Positions 27,556-36,705 of a stretch of 64,000 bases of DNA are shown here, in pieces; within the stretch, counting starts at the first letter, position 1, and each line of letters opens with the position of its first letter. The translations under genes and the position numbers were made by a program. The notes beneath the pieces were generated by a model that ran no database searches, had not been told where the DNA came from, and saw only the letters and a program-made list of their open reading frames with translations. Source of the DNA: Bradyrhizobium septentrionale. Lineage in GTDB: Bacteria; Pseudomonadota; Alphaproteobacteria; Rhizobiales; Xanthobacteraceae. The DNA lies in contig NZ_CP088285.1 in assembly GCF_011516645.4 (NCBI RefSeq), forward strand, positions 5,350,501-5,414,500, written 5' to 3'.

Positions 27556-28662
27556 CCCCGGAGGTGGCGCGATCAGATGCGCCATGTCGCGCGCCAGCAC
27601 GCTCTTGCCGGTACCGGACTTTCCGCCAATTGCAAGCAGGCGGGGCGGCCCCGGTTCAACGAGCCGGCGTGCAAACTCGAAATACCGATTTGCATGAATG
27701 GCGATCGTTTCGTCGCTTTGCTGCTGCCGCCGCTTTGTAGAGAGGACGTTGGAGCGTATTGCAGCGCGTATCGACAGAAACAGCGGCAGCAAGGACAACG
27801 CGTTCGATTGTGCATCCAAGGTGGCTTGCATGTAGCTGTTGAACAGTCTGTTGGCTGTCGGCCCTGCCCGGAGTACAACAGGTCCATCACGGGGAATGCG
27901 AGGTCATAAAGGACGTCGGTTGTTGCGATGACCGGATCGAACTCGATCGCATCGAACAGAACGGGCTCGCCGTCGAGTAGAACGATGTTGCCGAGATGTG
28001 CATCGCCGTGACAGTGCCGGACCTGCCCGCGGCGGGCGCGGCGGCGCAACAGCTCGAGATTGCGCGCGAGGGACAGATGGCTCAGTTCGTGCAGTTTAGC
28101 GATCGCCTCTCGGGACAGAACTGGCTCGGCGCAAAACTGCTCCGTATTGCGATCAATGATGACAGAGAGCGAGGCTAGCCATGGGGATCCTTTGCGTCCG
28201 GTTGCGGTCCGATGGGATTCCAGCAGGATGGCGGCCAGTCTCTCGCCAAGCTCCGGCCGGATTGGATCTTGCTCGGCGAGATGATCGAGCGTCTTGTTTT
28301 CATCGAAGCGAGCCATTTCGACGGCCCACTCGATAACCGGTCCGGTCCCTCCGATTGCCGGACCATCGCGCCCGCGTATGATTGGCACCATCCCGCGGTA
28401 GATGGAGGGGCGTAGCGCTTGTTGATGGCAATCTCATCCTCGCAAGCGCGCCGCCGCTTCTCCAACGTCGAGTAGTCGAGATAGGGAAGCTTGACCGCTC
28501 GCTTGACCTTCAAGACGCGCGAAGGTTCGAGAAAGACGATCGAACAATGCGTGTCGATCCGCCGCACGGCCACGTTCGGTCGGTCCGATCCGGCCAAAAA
28601 CGACAATACAACGTCCTGGCTGGCTTCACCCGTTGCCGCGTCGGTAGGCGATTCCGCTGTCA

Positions 28663-29646
28663 TCACGGTCTCAGCACAGCAGCGCCGACCAGCTTGCCGT
28701 CGCGCAGGCGCGCAAGCGCTTCGTTCGCCTGATTCAAGGGGAAGACGGTGACGTGCGTTCGGATTCCGGCCTTCGCCGCGATCCTGAGAAAGTCGACGCC
28801 ATCCTGTCGGGTGAGGTTGGCAACGGAGATGATCTGTCGTTCACCCCAGAGAATGTTGTAGGGAAAGCTCGGAATATCAGACATGTGGATGCCGGCGCAG
28901 ACCACGCGTCCGCCCTTGCGCAGCGCGCGCAATGCAAGCGGGACGAGGGGCCCCGCGGGTGCGTAGATGATCGCGGCATCAAGTTCGGCCGGCGGTCGAT
29001 CGCCCGAAGAGCCGGCCCAGCATGCGCCGAGCGACAAAGCCAAGTGCTGGGCCTCGGTGTCGCCCGCACGGGTCAAAGCGTACACATCCCGCCCTTGCCA
29101 ACGCGCCACTTGTGCGACGATATGTCCCGCCGCGCCAAAACCGTAGATGCCGAGTTTGCGGCCGTCGCCAGCCATCACCAGGGAGCGCCAGCCGATCAGG
29201 CCGGCGCAGAGCAGCGGTGCAAGCTCCGCGTCCTCGCCGTCTTCACCGAGCGGAAAGCAGTAACGCGCGTCTGCCACCAGGTGGGTGGCAAAGCCGCCGT
29301 CCCGCGTATAACCGGTGAACAGTGGATCATCGCAGAGATTTTCCTTACCCTCCCGGCAATAAGGGCAGTGCCCGCAGGTCGACCCGAGCCAGGGAACGCC
29401 AACGCGCGTACCAAGCTGCGCGCCGCTTACGCCGTCACCAATCGCGTCGATGCGGCCGACCACTTCGTGCCCGGGAACGATCGGATAGGAAATGTTTGGC
29501 AATTCTCCGTTGACGACGTGCAGATCGGTGCGGCAAACGCCGCAGGCGCTGACTTTCACGCGGACCTCGCCGGGACGAGGGACTGGGTCCGGCCGTTGCA
29601 CTTGTTGCAGCGTCGCGCCGCGCGCGGTCAAGATCATGGCGTGCAT
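28663..29646 (-). CDS. Zinc-dependent alcohol dehydrogenase
   Basis: This is an intact 327-residue medium-chain dehydrogenase. The catalytic zinc ligands are Cys38 ([10 protein letters not shown]) and His60-Glu61 (PGHEVVG); the structural zinc lobe has four Cys at 91, 94, 97 and 105 ([15 protein letters not shown]). The NAD(H) loop is IYGFGAAGH. It would oxidise alcohols or, in hypoxia, reduce aldehydes. The start at 29646 is the first Met; a second lies three codons in. A FixK site is 57 bp upstream and the phosphotransferase/AAA gene follows with overlapping codons. A remnant second copy is at 63.1-63.25 kb. Confidence 0.92.
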   Translation of the reverse strand: MHAMILTARGATLQQVQRPDPVPRPGEVRVKVSACGVCRTDLHVVNGELPNISYPIVPGHEVVGRIDAIGDGVSGAQLGTRVGVPWLGSTCGHCPYCREGKENLCDDPLFTGYTRDGGFATHLVADARYCFPLGEDGEDAELAPLLCAGLIGWRSLVMAGDGRKLGIYGFGAAGHIVAQVARWQGRDVYALTRAGDTEAQHLALSLGACWAGSSGDRPPAELDAAIIYAPAGPLVPLALRALRKGGRVVCAGIHMSDIPSFPYNILWGERQIISVANLTRQDGVDFLRIAAKAGIRTHVTVFPLNQANEALARLRDGKLVGAAVLRP

Positions 29647-29702
29647 ACCGAAACTCGCTTTAGCTCGATGACCATTCTTTGATCACATCATTTGACTCCG
29701 TT

Positions 29703-29716
29703 TTGATCCTGGTCAA
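29703..29716. promoter_or_regulatory. FixK/FNR-type palindrome (adh)
   Basis: TTGATCCTGGTCAA lies 57 bp upstream of adh and 197 bp from the divergent CBS gene at 29913. Confidence 0.75.
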
Positions 29717-29912
29717 CGGCCGATTGGCTCTTCCGGATTTAGCTTTGCTTCGCAATCAAGACCCAAAAGGGCCTGCTCAAGACCACCGTCAAGAGGCTGG
29801 CCGCCAAGTAGAACAGGCGATCGACATCAAGACGGTGGCGTAAGCGCTTCGCGGGGTAGTTGCTCAGGCAGCGGTGCCTCCGCGAAGTGCCATCCAACCC
29901 AGGGGATCAGCC

Positions 29913-30389
29913 ATGTACGAGTTTCTTCAGGAAACCGTCGCGAGCAATATGACGAAGTCGGTCCGGAGCGTCGCTCCCGAGATGAGCGTGGGCGATCTTT
30001 ACCGGCTGTTCGCAAGAGACGACTATGATGCCTATCCCGTCCTGCGCGACGATATCGTGGTTGGGTTCGTCACGAAACTCGACGCCCTTAAGGTGTTCGC
30101 GCTCACGACGGATCACATATTGCCACATTATGACGATCGCATGGGGACGACAGTCGACGAGATCATGTCGTGCGATGTGATTGCAGTCGAGCCGGACACA
30201 AATCTGCAGCGTGTTCTGCAGCTGATGGTCGCACATCGGCTCAAGAGCCTGCCCGTGGTTGACGGACATCACCACCTGCTCGGAATTATCGCTCGCGAGG
30301 ACGTCATGCGGGCTCTGGCGCGCTGCACGAATCGACAGGCGCCTCCGCTGGTTCCCTGCGAGACTGTTCGATGTCTACTTTTGGCTTAG
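29913..30389 (+). CDS. Two-CBS-domain protein
   Basis: This is 158 residues from ATG 29913 (AGGGGA upstream); the frame begins earlier without support. CBS1 is at residues about 10-65 (NMTKSVRSVAPEMSVGDLYR … VVGFVTKLDAL), CBS2 at about 85-140 (EIMSCDVIAVEPDTNLQRVL … LLGIIAREDVM). It is more distant from the other CBS proteins here. Its last codons overlap the start of the acyl-CoA synthetase gene by 19 bases, so the two are probably co-translated and it may report nucleotide state to that enzyme. Confidence 0.85.
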   Translation: MYEFLQETVASNMTKSVRSVAPEMSVGDLYRLFARDDYDAYPVLRDDIVVGFVTKLDALKVFALTTDHILPHYDDRMGTTVDEIMSCDVIAVEPDTNLQRVLQLMVAHRLKSLPVVDGHHHLLGIIAREDVMRALARCTNRQAPPLVPCETVRCLLLA

Positions 30390-32728
30390 AGCGGGTTCTT
30401 TTGCCGCGAACAATAGCACTTGTCGGCGGCAGCTCGCGTCCGTCGTCGTTGGGCGCGGCTGTTCTCAGGAATCTTAAGGCGAGCGGCTTTGTCGGCCGGA
30501 TCGCCGTGGTCAATCCAAACTACGCTGAGATCGGCGGCGAAGCTACGTTCCCGGACATCAAGTCGCTACCGTTCGTTCCGGATCTCCTCGTGATCGCGGC
30601 GCCGGCGGCTGCGATACCCGTGATCATCTCGGACGCCGCCGCGGTCGGCGTCGGCGGCGCGGTGATCCTGTCGGCGGGTCTCGGGCACGGCGCGGGCTCG
30701 CTTGCCGAAATGGTTGCGCGGACGGCGCGCAAGCACGGCATACGCCTGATCGGGCCCAACTGTATCGGGCTGATGGTCCCGCACGCGAAGCTCAATGCGA
30801 GCTTCGCGGCCCATCGTCCATTCGACGGACGGATGGCCCTGATCTCGCAGTCCGGCGCCATTGCTGCCGCGATGATCGAATGGGCTGCGCAACGGCGGCT
30901 TGGCTTTTCCGGCATTGTCTCGATCGGCGACCAGCTCGACGTCGACGTTGCCGACCTGCTCGACTATTTCGCATTGGACGACCATACCAACGCGATCCTG
31001 CTCTATGTGGAGGCCATCAAGGATCCGCGCAAGTTCATGTCCGCAGCGCGCTCCGCGGCGCGGCTCAAGCCGGTAATCGTCGTCAAGGCGGGGAGGATGG
31101 CCCAGGGCGCCAAGGCCGCTGCCACCCACACCGGCGCGCTGGCCGGTTCAGACGCCGTCTTTGATGCAGCATTCCGCCGTGCTGGTATACTGCGTGTGTA
31201 CGACCTGCGCGAACTGTTCGATTGCGCCGAGTTGCTCGGCCGCGGTTTTGTTCCACGCGGCAACCGGCTGGCGGTTTTGACCAATGGCGGCGGGCTCGGT
31301 ATCCTAGCGATCGACCGGCTTGCCGAACTCGGGGGCACTCCGGCGAACTTGACGACGGAGATCATTGCTCGGCTCGATCGGGTTCTGCCGCGAGGCTGGT
31401 CTCGCGCCAATCCCGTCGATATTTCCGGCGACGCCGATGCCACTCGCTACGTGTCCGCGCTCGACGCATTGCTCGAGGACACGAACAGTGACGCGGTGCT
31501 GGTCATGAACGTGGAAACGGCGGTCGCGCCGGCCGAAGGAATCGCCGAAGCGGTGGCACAATGTGTTCTTGATCGTCGGACCAGGAAGAGCGACGTTGGC
31601 ACGCTGGTGCTTGCATCGTGGGATGGTGCCGACGACCGCACGGCGGCGACCTTTGAAGCTGCCCACATCCCGCATTTTCCGACCGAGGATGATGCGGTGC
31701 GCGCCTTCACGTACCTGGTGAGATTCCGCGAAGCCTCCGTCGCACTGGCCGCAACGCCGCCCGGTATCGCCTCGACCTTAAAGCCGGAAACGGCTGCGGC
31801 GCGGCGCATAATCGCGAAGGCGCTGTCCGAAGGGCGGGAATGGCTTGACCCGGCCGAGATCGCCGCCCTGTTTGAGGCTTACGATATTCCGATGGTGCCG
31901 ACGATTGCCGCGCGCGATGCCGACGATGCCGCGGAGAAGGCCGCGCCGTTCCTGGCCCGGGGACTTGTGGTGGCCGTCAAGCTGCTTTCCCGCGACGTCC
32001 GTCACAAGTCGGATATCGGCGGCGTCATTCTCGGCTTGCTGACTCGCGAAAGCATCGCCGAGGCGGCCCGGACGGTGCTCGCGCGTGCCCGGAACGCGCG
32101 TCCCGATGCCACCCTTCAGGGGGTGACGATCCAACCGATCATCGAGCGGAGGGCGGCACGCGAACTGATCGTCGGCATTGCCGACGATCCTACCTTTGGC
32201 CCCGTGATCGTGTTTGGCCGCGGTGGCACCGCGGTCGAGGTGATCAGCGATAAGGCGCTGGCGCTGCCACCGCTCGACATGAACCTGGCGCGCGACCTGG
32301 TGGGGCGGACTCGGGTCTCGCGGCTGCTTGCGGCCTATCGCGACGTGCCCGCTGTCCCCGGCGACGCCGTGCCGCTCACCCTCGTCAAGCTGGCGCAGAT
32401 GGCGGCCGATATTCCGGAAGTCGCAGAGCTCGACATCAATCCGCTACTGGCAGACGAGAGCGGCGTGATTGCGCTCGACGCGCGCGTGGCAGTCCGCAGA
32501 CCAGTGCGGCTGTTTGCCGGCCAGACGCGGCTCGCGGTGCGGCCTTACCCGTCTCAATGGGAAGGAGAGCTTGCCCTCAGGGGCGGCTCGCGCGTCGTGA
32601 TACGGCCGTTGCGGCCGGAAGATGAGCTAATGGTCGAGAGCTTCTTCAGGCGAGTGACCGCCGAGGACCTTAGGCTTCGCTTCTTCCAGGCAATGAAGAA
32701 TTTTTCGCACACGTTCATGCACGGCTGA
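30371..32728 (+). CDS. ADP-forming acyl-CoA synthetase with truncated GNAT domain
   Basis: This has 785 residues before a frameshift stop. The order is a CoA-binding domain (about 8-100, ALVGGSSRPSSLGAAVLRNL), succinyl-CoA-ligase-like parts (GPNCIGLM, ISQSGAIAAAM, THTGALAGSDAVFDAAFRRA), an ATP-grasp region (about 470-690, VVAVKLLSRDVRHKSDIGGV), and the start of a GNAT acetyltransferase domain (RVVIRPLRPEDELMVESFF). One G is missing near 32716; the rest of GNAT is at 32722-33141. The enzyme class interconverts acyl-CoA and acid with ATP formation; GNAT fusions of this shape include the Pat protein acetyltransferases. It pairs logically with acetate kinase. Confidence 0.87.
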   Translation: MSTFGLERVLLPRTIALVGGSSRPSSLGAAVLRNLKASGFVGRIAVVNPNYAEIGGEATFPDIKSLPFVPDLLVIAAPAAAIPVIISDAAAVGVGGAVILSAGLGHGAGSLAEMVARTARKHGIRLIGPNCIGLMVPHAKLNASFAAHRPFDGRMALISQSGAIAAAMIEWAAQRRLGFSGIVSIGDQLDVDVADLLDYFALDDHTNAILLYVEAIKDPRKFMSAARSAARLKPVIVVKAGRMAQGAKAAATHTGALAGSDAVFDAAFRRAGILRVYDLRELFDCAELLGRGFVPRGNRLAVLTNGGGLGILAIDRLAELGGTPANLTTEIIARLDRVLPRGWSRANPVDISGDADATRYVSALDALLEDTNSDAVLVMNVETAVAPAEGIAEAVAQCVLDRRTRKSDVGTLVLASWDGADDRTAATFEAAHIPHFPTEDDAVRAFTYLVRFREASVALAATPPGIASTLKPETAAARRIIAKALSEGREWLDPAEIAALFEAYDIPMVPTIAARDADDAAEKAAPFLARGLVVAVKLLSRDVRHKSDIGGVILGLLTRESIAEAARTVLARARNARPDATLQGVTIQPIIERRAARELIVGIADDPTFGPVIVFGRGGTAVEVISDKALALPPLDMNLARDLVGRTRVSRLLAAYRDVPAVPGDAVPLTLVKLAQMAADIPEVAELDINPLLADESGVIALDARVAVRRPVRLFAGQTRLAVRPYPSQWEGELALRGGSRVVIRPLRPEDELMVESFFRRVTAEDLRLRFFQAMKNFSHTFMHG

Positions 32729-33141
32729 CTCAGCTCGACTATGCGCGTGCGATGGCCTTTGCGGCGCTGGATCCGAGTACTGGCGCGATGGTGGGAGCAG
32801 TCCAGCTTCATTCGGACTCGCTCTACGAGAATGCCGAATATGCTATCCTGCTGCAGTCAGACCTCAAGGGCAAAGGACTGGGATGGGCGTTGATGCAGCT
32901 CCTGATCCATTATGCGAGGTCGGAAGGACTCAAGCGGCTGTCCGGCGAAGTGCTGGCCGAGAACACGACCATGCTGAACATGTGCCATGAGCTCGGTTTC
33001 ACGGCCGCCGCAGTGCCCACCGACCACAGGATCATCAATGTCGTCCTAGACCTCTCCCTTCCGGCGATGGATGCCTTGGGGACCGACATCCTGATCCGGC
33101 GTGGGCGCGATCAAAGCGGCGAGACCGCAACGATCCGATAG
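32722..33141 (+). pseudogene. GNAT-domain end of the acyl-CoA synthetase, out of frame
   Basis: This continues the preceding protein after a one-base loss: ARLTQLDYARAMAFAALDPS, then the acetyl-CoA loop region DLKGKGLGWALMQLLIHYAR and CHELGFTAAAVP. It ends at 33141. It has no independent ribosome site, so it is a fragment. Confidence 0.7.
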
Positions 33142-33521
33142 GGATGCATGCCATCCGCCTCGCGGACAGAGACATATTCGCCGAGGCGAAAGCGCTCGTT
33201 GCCGAAATGATATCCGGCTTCATCGGCGGCTGCCCCTGCCACGTCGTAGTGGAATCGCCAGCTGTCGCTCGGTCCGTGCACAAGGTGGCCGAGTTCATCG
33301 TCCTCGTCGGGCCGCTGACGAACGACACGGCAGGCCTCGCGATGGGTTTTCCAAGTCTCGACATCGATCCGCGACGCCGTGTCTAGCGGAGCGACGATGA
33401 TATAGCCGATCGCGGAGGCGCCCTCGGGGTGATCGTGCTCGCGTGCACGTTCGAGCCGGACCTGTCTGAATGAGTGCGGTAACGCAGTATTCGGCAAAGG
33501 CTTGAAAGCGGGGCGGTTCAT
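33111..33521 (-). CDS. Hypothetical protein, present twice in the window
   Basis: This is 136 residues from ATG 33521 (CAGGAAGA upstream). The sequence begins MNRPAFKPLPNTALPHSFRQ and ends EYVSVREADGMHPYRIVAV; several Trp/Tyr/His residues are conserved in the second copy at 63251-63712. No family is recognised. A FixK site is 76 bp upstream, shared divergently with the Mla-type transporter. The C-terminus overlaps the GNAT fragment end by 31 bases on the opposite strand. Confidence 0.65.
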   Translation of the reverse strand: MNRPAFKPLPNTALPHSFRQVRLERAREHDHPEGASAIGYIIVAPLDTASRIDVETWKTHREACRVVRQRPDEDDELGHLVHGPSDSWRFHYDVAGAAADEAGYHFGNERFRLGEYVSVREADGMHPYRIVAVSPL

Positions 33522-33596
33522 CGAAATCTTCCTGAGCGTGCCCGGTGCTGACGGGCCAAACATGCCAAATCATAGGCCTCCCGCCCGCAAAGCCGT

Positions 33597-33610
33597 TTGA
33601 TTTGCGTCAA
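33597..33610. promoter_or_regulatory. FixK/FNR-type palindrome (hypothetical gene / Mla operon)
   Basis: TTGATTTGCGTCAA lies 76 bp from the minus-strand gene start and 96 bp from the permease start. The identical site occurs in the second copy at 63787. Confidence 0.75.
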
Positions 33611-33705
33611 GAACGACCTGGAGGCCGTTGAAGCAAATTGCGTTGTGTCAAACACCGCCGCCGCCAGCCTCCTATGCTTGATAGGCAAACTTGGAGTTGG
33701 TTTCC

Positions 33706-34818
33706 TTGCTCAGCGTACCGGCATTGACAGCGAACGCAGACGATCCACGCCTGCTAACAGCATGCGGCGCCTGGAACGTTGCCAATGTCGAGCAGTTGGA
33801 GCGGCTGTGCGAGGGGGCGGCGCGCACTGACATCGGGGCGATTGATCTGCGTCACATCACCACGCTCGACACAGTCGGGGCTTGGCTGCTTGAAAAGCTG
33901 GCCCGCGGTGGCGCAACCAGAGCAGCCCTCACCGGTGCCGACGGTCCGCACGATGACTTGTTGGAAGAGGTGCGAGGACTGAACCGCGGCGGCCCTGCGG
34001 AACGCAAATCGTTCAACCCCTTGCTGCAGAGGCTCGATCAGCTCGGCCGCGGCGGCCGGCGGCTGGCGTCCGATTCGGGGGCATTCCTCCATATGCTCGG
34101 TACCGTCAGCGCAGCCCTGCTAGGCATTCTCAGGCATCCGCGGTCGTTTCGGCTGACATCAACCGTCTACCAGCTCGGCCGAGTGGGGTGGCAAGCGGTA
34201 CCGATCATAGCCCTGATCACGTTCCTGATCGGGGCCATCATCGCCCAGCAAGGGATTTTCCATTTCCGTCGCTTCGGCGCGGAATCCTATGTCGTCGACA
34301 TGGTCGGCATCCTCGTGCTGCGCGAGATCGGCGTGTTGATCGTCGCCATCATGGTGGCGGGACGATCGGGGAGTGCCTATACCGCCGAGATCGGCGCAAT
34401 GAAGATGCGTGAGGAGATTGATGCCCTCAGCACCATGGGGCTCGATCCGGTTGCAGTCCTGATCCTGCCACGAATCCTGGCGCTCGTGGTGGCGTTGCCG
34501 ATCCTTGCCTTTCTCGGCTCGCTCGCGGCGCTCTATGGCGGCGGGCTCATCGCCTGGCTCTATGGCGGCATGAGCCCTGCAATCTTCATCGCACGTCTCC
34601 ATGAGGCGGTTTCCGTCACGCATTTTGAGGTCGGCATCATCAAGGCGCCGTTCATGGCGCTCGTGATCGGGCTTGTCGCGGCCGTGGAGGGGCTGAGCGT
34701 CAAGGGCAGCGCGGAGTCGCTCGGGGAGCGAACGACCGCCTCGGTGGTGAAATCGATCTTCCTGGTGATCGTGCTCGACGGACTGTTTGCAGTCTTCTTC
34801 GCCTCGATCGGGATGTAG
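33706..34818 (+). CDS. MlaE-type ABC transporter permease with N-terminal STAS domain
   Basis: This is about 370 residues. Residues 10-85 form a STAS-like domain (GAWNVANVEQLERLCEGAAR … IDLRHITTLDTVGAWLL); about 130-368 form the MlaE permease with five or so helices and EIGAMKMREEIDALSTMGLD. The start is difficult: TTG at 33706 has GGAG nine bases upstream, and the second copy (63895) carries a one-base indel just before this point, which argues against the earlier TTG at 33691. The family moves phospholipids or hydrophobic compounds across the envelope. It overlaps none but is 2 bp from the ATPase gene. Confidence 0.88.
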   Translation: MLSVPALTANADDPRLLTACGAWNVANVEQLERLCEGAARTDIGAIDLRHITTLDTVGAWLLEKLARGGATRAALTGADGPHDDLLEEVRGLNRGGPAERKSFNPLLQRLDQLGRGGRRLASDSGAFLHMLGTVSAALLGILRHPRSFRLTSTVYQLGRVGWQAVPIIALITFLIGAIIAQQGIFHFRRFGAESYVVDMVGILVLREIGVLIVAIMVAGRSGSAYTAEIGAMKMREEIDALSTMGLDPVAVLILPRILALVVALPILAFLGSLAALYGGGLIAWLYGGMSPAIFIARLHEAVSVTHFEVGIIKAPFMALVIGLVAAVEGLSVKGSAESLGERTTASVVKSIFLVIVLDGLFAVFFASIGM

Positions 34819-34820
34819 CC

Positions 34821-35555
34821 ATGACCGACGCCCCGGCGATACACATACGGGACCTCGTGGTCGGCTTTGGCAAGAAGATCATCCTCGATCACCTCGACCT
34901 CGATGTGAAGGACGGGGAAATTCTTGGCCTCGTAGGGGCATCCGGTGGCGGAAAATCTGTACTGATGCGAACGTTGGTGGGATTGCTGCCAAAGCGCAGC
35001 GGGCAGATCGATTTCGCAAGCGGCAGCCTTGAACGTCGTTGGGGCATCCTGTTCCAGCAGGGAGCGCTGTTCTCGGCGCTGACGGCTCGACAGAACATTC
35101 AGTTTCCTCTGCGCGAGCGCGCGCGGCTTTCGCCGCGGCTGCTTGACGAAATTGCGGACGCAAAACTCGAGATGGTCGGCCTCGCGCGCGAAGACGGGGA
35201 CAAGTTTCCGTCCGAGCTCTCGGGCGGCATGACCAAGCGTGTTGCGCTTGCCAGGGCACTGGCGCTCGATCCAGCGCTGCTCTTTCTCGATGAGCCGACA
35301 TCCGGCCTCGATCCGATCGCGGCCGGCGAGTTTGACGCCCTCATCCGGACGTTGCACCGGACGCTGCGCTTCACTGTCTTCATGGTGACGCATGATTTGA
35401 ACAGCCTACAAGCCGTCTGCGATCGCGTTGCCGCGCTCGCAGACGGCAGGATCGCAGCGATCGGATCGCTGCCCTCCGTGCTCGAGTCCGATCATCCTTG
35501 GGTCAATGCCTACTTTCATGGTGCCCGCGCGCAAATGCTCGGCTTGGGCAGCTAG
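34821..35555 (+). CDS. MlaF-type ABC transporter ATPase
   Basis: This is 244 residues, intact. Walker A is GASGGGKS at 39-46, the Q-loop is in GILFQQGALFSALTARQNIQ, the signature ELSGGMTKRVALARAL, Walker B LLFLDEPTSGLD, and the switch His is in MVTHDLNSLQ. It energises the MlaE-type permease encoded two bases upstream. GTAGCC precedes the ATG without a strong ribosome site, so translation is probably coupled. Confidence 0.93.
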   Translation: MTDAPAIHIRDLVVGFGKKIILDHLDLDVKDGEILGLVGASGGGKSVLMRTLVGLLPKRSGQIDFASGSLERRWGILFQQGALFSALTARQNIQFPLRERARLSPRLLDEIADAKLEMVGLAREDGDKFPSELSGGMTKRVALARALALDPALLFLDEPTSGLDPIAAGEFDALIRTLHRTLRFTVFMVTHDLNSLQAVCDRVAALADGRIAAIGSLPSVLESDHPWVNAYFHGARAQMLGLGS

Positions 35556-35570
35556 ACGAGAGAGAAACAC

Positions 35571-36680
35571 ATGGAAATTCGCGCGCCCTACATTATTGTC
35601 GGTGCATTCGTATTATCGGCAATCGTCGCGGTGTTCGGCTTTGTCTATTGGCTGAACAATGTCGGTGGCATTGGCAAGCGGGAGACGTATCAGCTTGTTT
35701 TCACCGATCCCGTGTCTGGGCTCCTCGTTGGTGCAGGCGTCCTCTTCAACGGTATCCGCGTCGGCGAGGTGACTGCACTTGAGCTGGTGCCGGAACGCCC
35801 GCGCGAGGTTCGCGCCAAGATCGCGGTCGCTGAGCACACGCCGGTGCATAGCGACACGCGCGTTGGTCTCGATTTCCAGGGGTTGACTGGTGTTCCCGTG
35901 ATTGCGCTGGAAGGTGGTGATGATCCCGCGTCGCCGCCGGCGCGCGGGCCGCTGGTGGCCGAAAAGGGCGCCGGCCGGAGCATGACGCAGGCCGCGCGCG
36001 ATGCCCTGCGCCGGGTGGATGCCGTTCTGTCTGAAAATGCGGCGCCGCTGCATAGCACGATCGATAATCTAAGTACGTTTGCTGAAGGACTCGCGCGCAA
36101 CACCTCCAAGCTTGACGGCATCGTGGCAGGGCTGGAGCGCATGACGGGCGGCGGTACGCCCGCGCCGCGCAAGGTAGTCTACGACCTTCACGCCGTGGAC
36201 AGCTTCGGGTTGCAACACCATGCAGCTCTGCCTGCGCCGTTGATCATAGCTGAGCCGACCGCGATTACCCACCTGCAGACCCAGCGTTTTCTGTTCTCGC
36301 CGGAGGAAGAAAATCAAGGGTTTGAGGCCGTGCAATGGAGCGACAGCCTTCCGGCGCTGGTGCAGGCGCGACTACTGCAGAGCTTCGAGAATTACGACAT
36401 CGCACATGCGCCGTTCCGCGCCGACAGCGGCGTAGAAGGTGCGTCACGTCTGCTGATCGATCTCCGTCGTTTTGAAATCGTGCTCGGAACCCAGCCGCGC
36501 GCGATCATCTCCTTCTCTGCGAAGATAGTGGACCAGAATGGTCAGGTAAAGGTTGCAAAGATTCTCGATGACTCCGAAGAGATGACCTCACTGACGCCGC
36601 CTGAGGCGGCAGCCGCATTTGATCGGGCCTTCGGCGCGCTCGCACGCGAGCTCGTGATGTGGGTTGCGGCGACGGATTGA
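35571..36680 (+). CDS. MlaD/MCE protein fused to an ABC auxiliary domain
   Basis: This is 369 residues. One N-terminal helix (about 7-29) anchors it in the inner membrane; residues 38-118 are an MCE domain (YQLVFTDPVSGLLVGAGVLF, RVGLDFQGLTGVPVIALEGG). A short helical part follows, and residues about 195-365 resemble the lipoprotein auxiliary domain of PqiC/Mla-type systems (VVYDLHAVDSF … FENYDIAHAPFRADSGVEGA). In most bacteria these are separate proteins, so the fusion is notable. It is the third gene of the operon, 15 bp after the ATPase. Confidence 0.88.
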   Translation: MEIRAPYIIVGAFVLSAIVAVFGFVYWLNNVGGIGKRETYQLVFTDPVSGLLVGAGVLFNGIRVGEVTALELVPERPREVRAKIAVAEHTPVHSDTRVGLDFQGLTGVPVIALEGGDDPASPPARGPLVAEKGAGRSMTQAARDALRRVDAVLSENAAPLHSTIDNLSTFAEGLARNTSKLDGIVAGLERMTGGGTPAPRKVVYDLHAVDSFGLQHHAALPAPLIIAEPTAITHLQTQRFLFSPEEENQGFEAVQWSDSLPALVQARLLQSFENYDIAHAPFRADSGVEGASRLLIDLRRFEIVLGTQPRAIISFSAKIVDQNGQVKVAKILDDSEEMTSLTPPEAAAAFDRAFGALARELVMWVAATD

Positions 36681-36705
36681 ATAGGGCGGTTGTAGTGGGC
36701 GCAAC

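Larger units (their letters stand above)
25690..28663 (-). pseudogene. Aminoglycoside-phosphotransferase/AAA-kinase fusion gene, split by an IS5-like element
   Basis: The N-terminal part (DTHCSIVFLEPSRVLKVKRA … YLDYSTLEKRRRACEDEIAI) and the phosphotransferase core with the catalytic loop HCHGDAHLGNIVLLDGEPVL are followed by a C-terminal nucleotide kinase domain with P-loop GGKSGTGKS. The IS separates AHLIAPPPG from GALVLRSDVIRKQLYAVAEH. Frameshifts occur near 28400, 27850 and 25930, and the last part is shortened. The start overlaps the adh stop (TGATG), so the two formed an operon. The substrate of this family is unknown. A second damaged copy lies at 62.6-63.1 kb. Confidence 0.78.
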
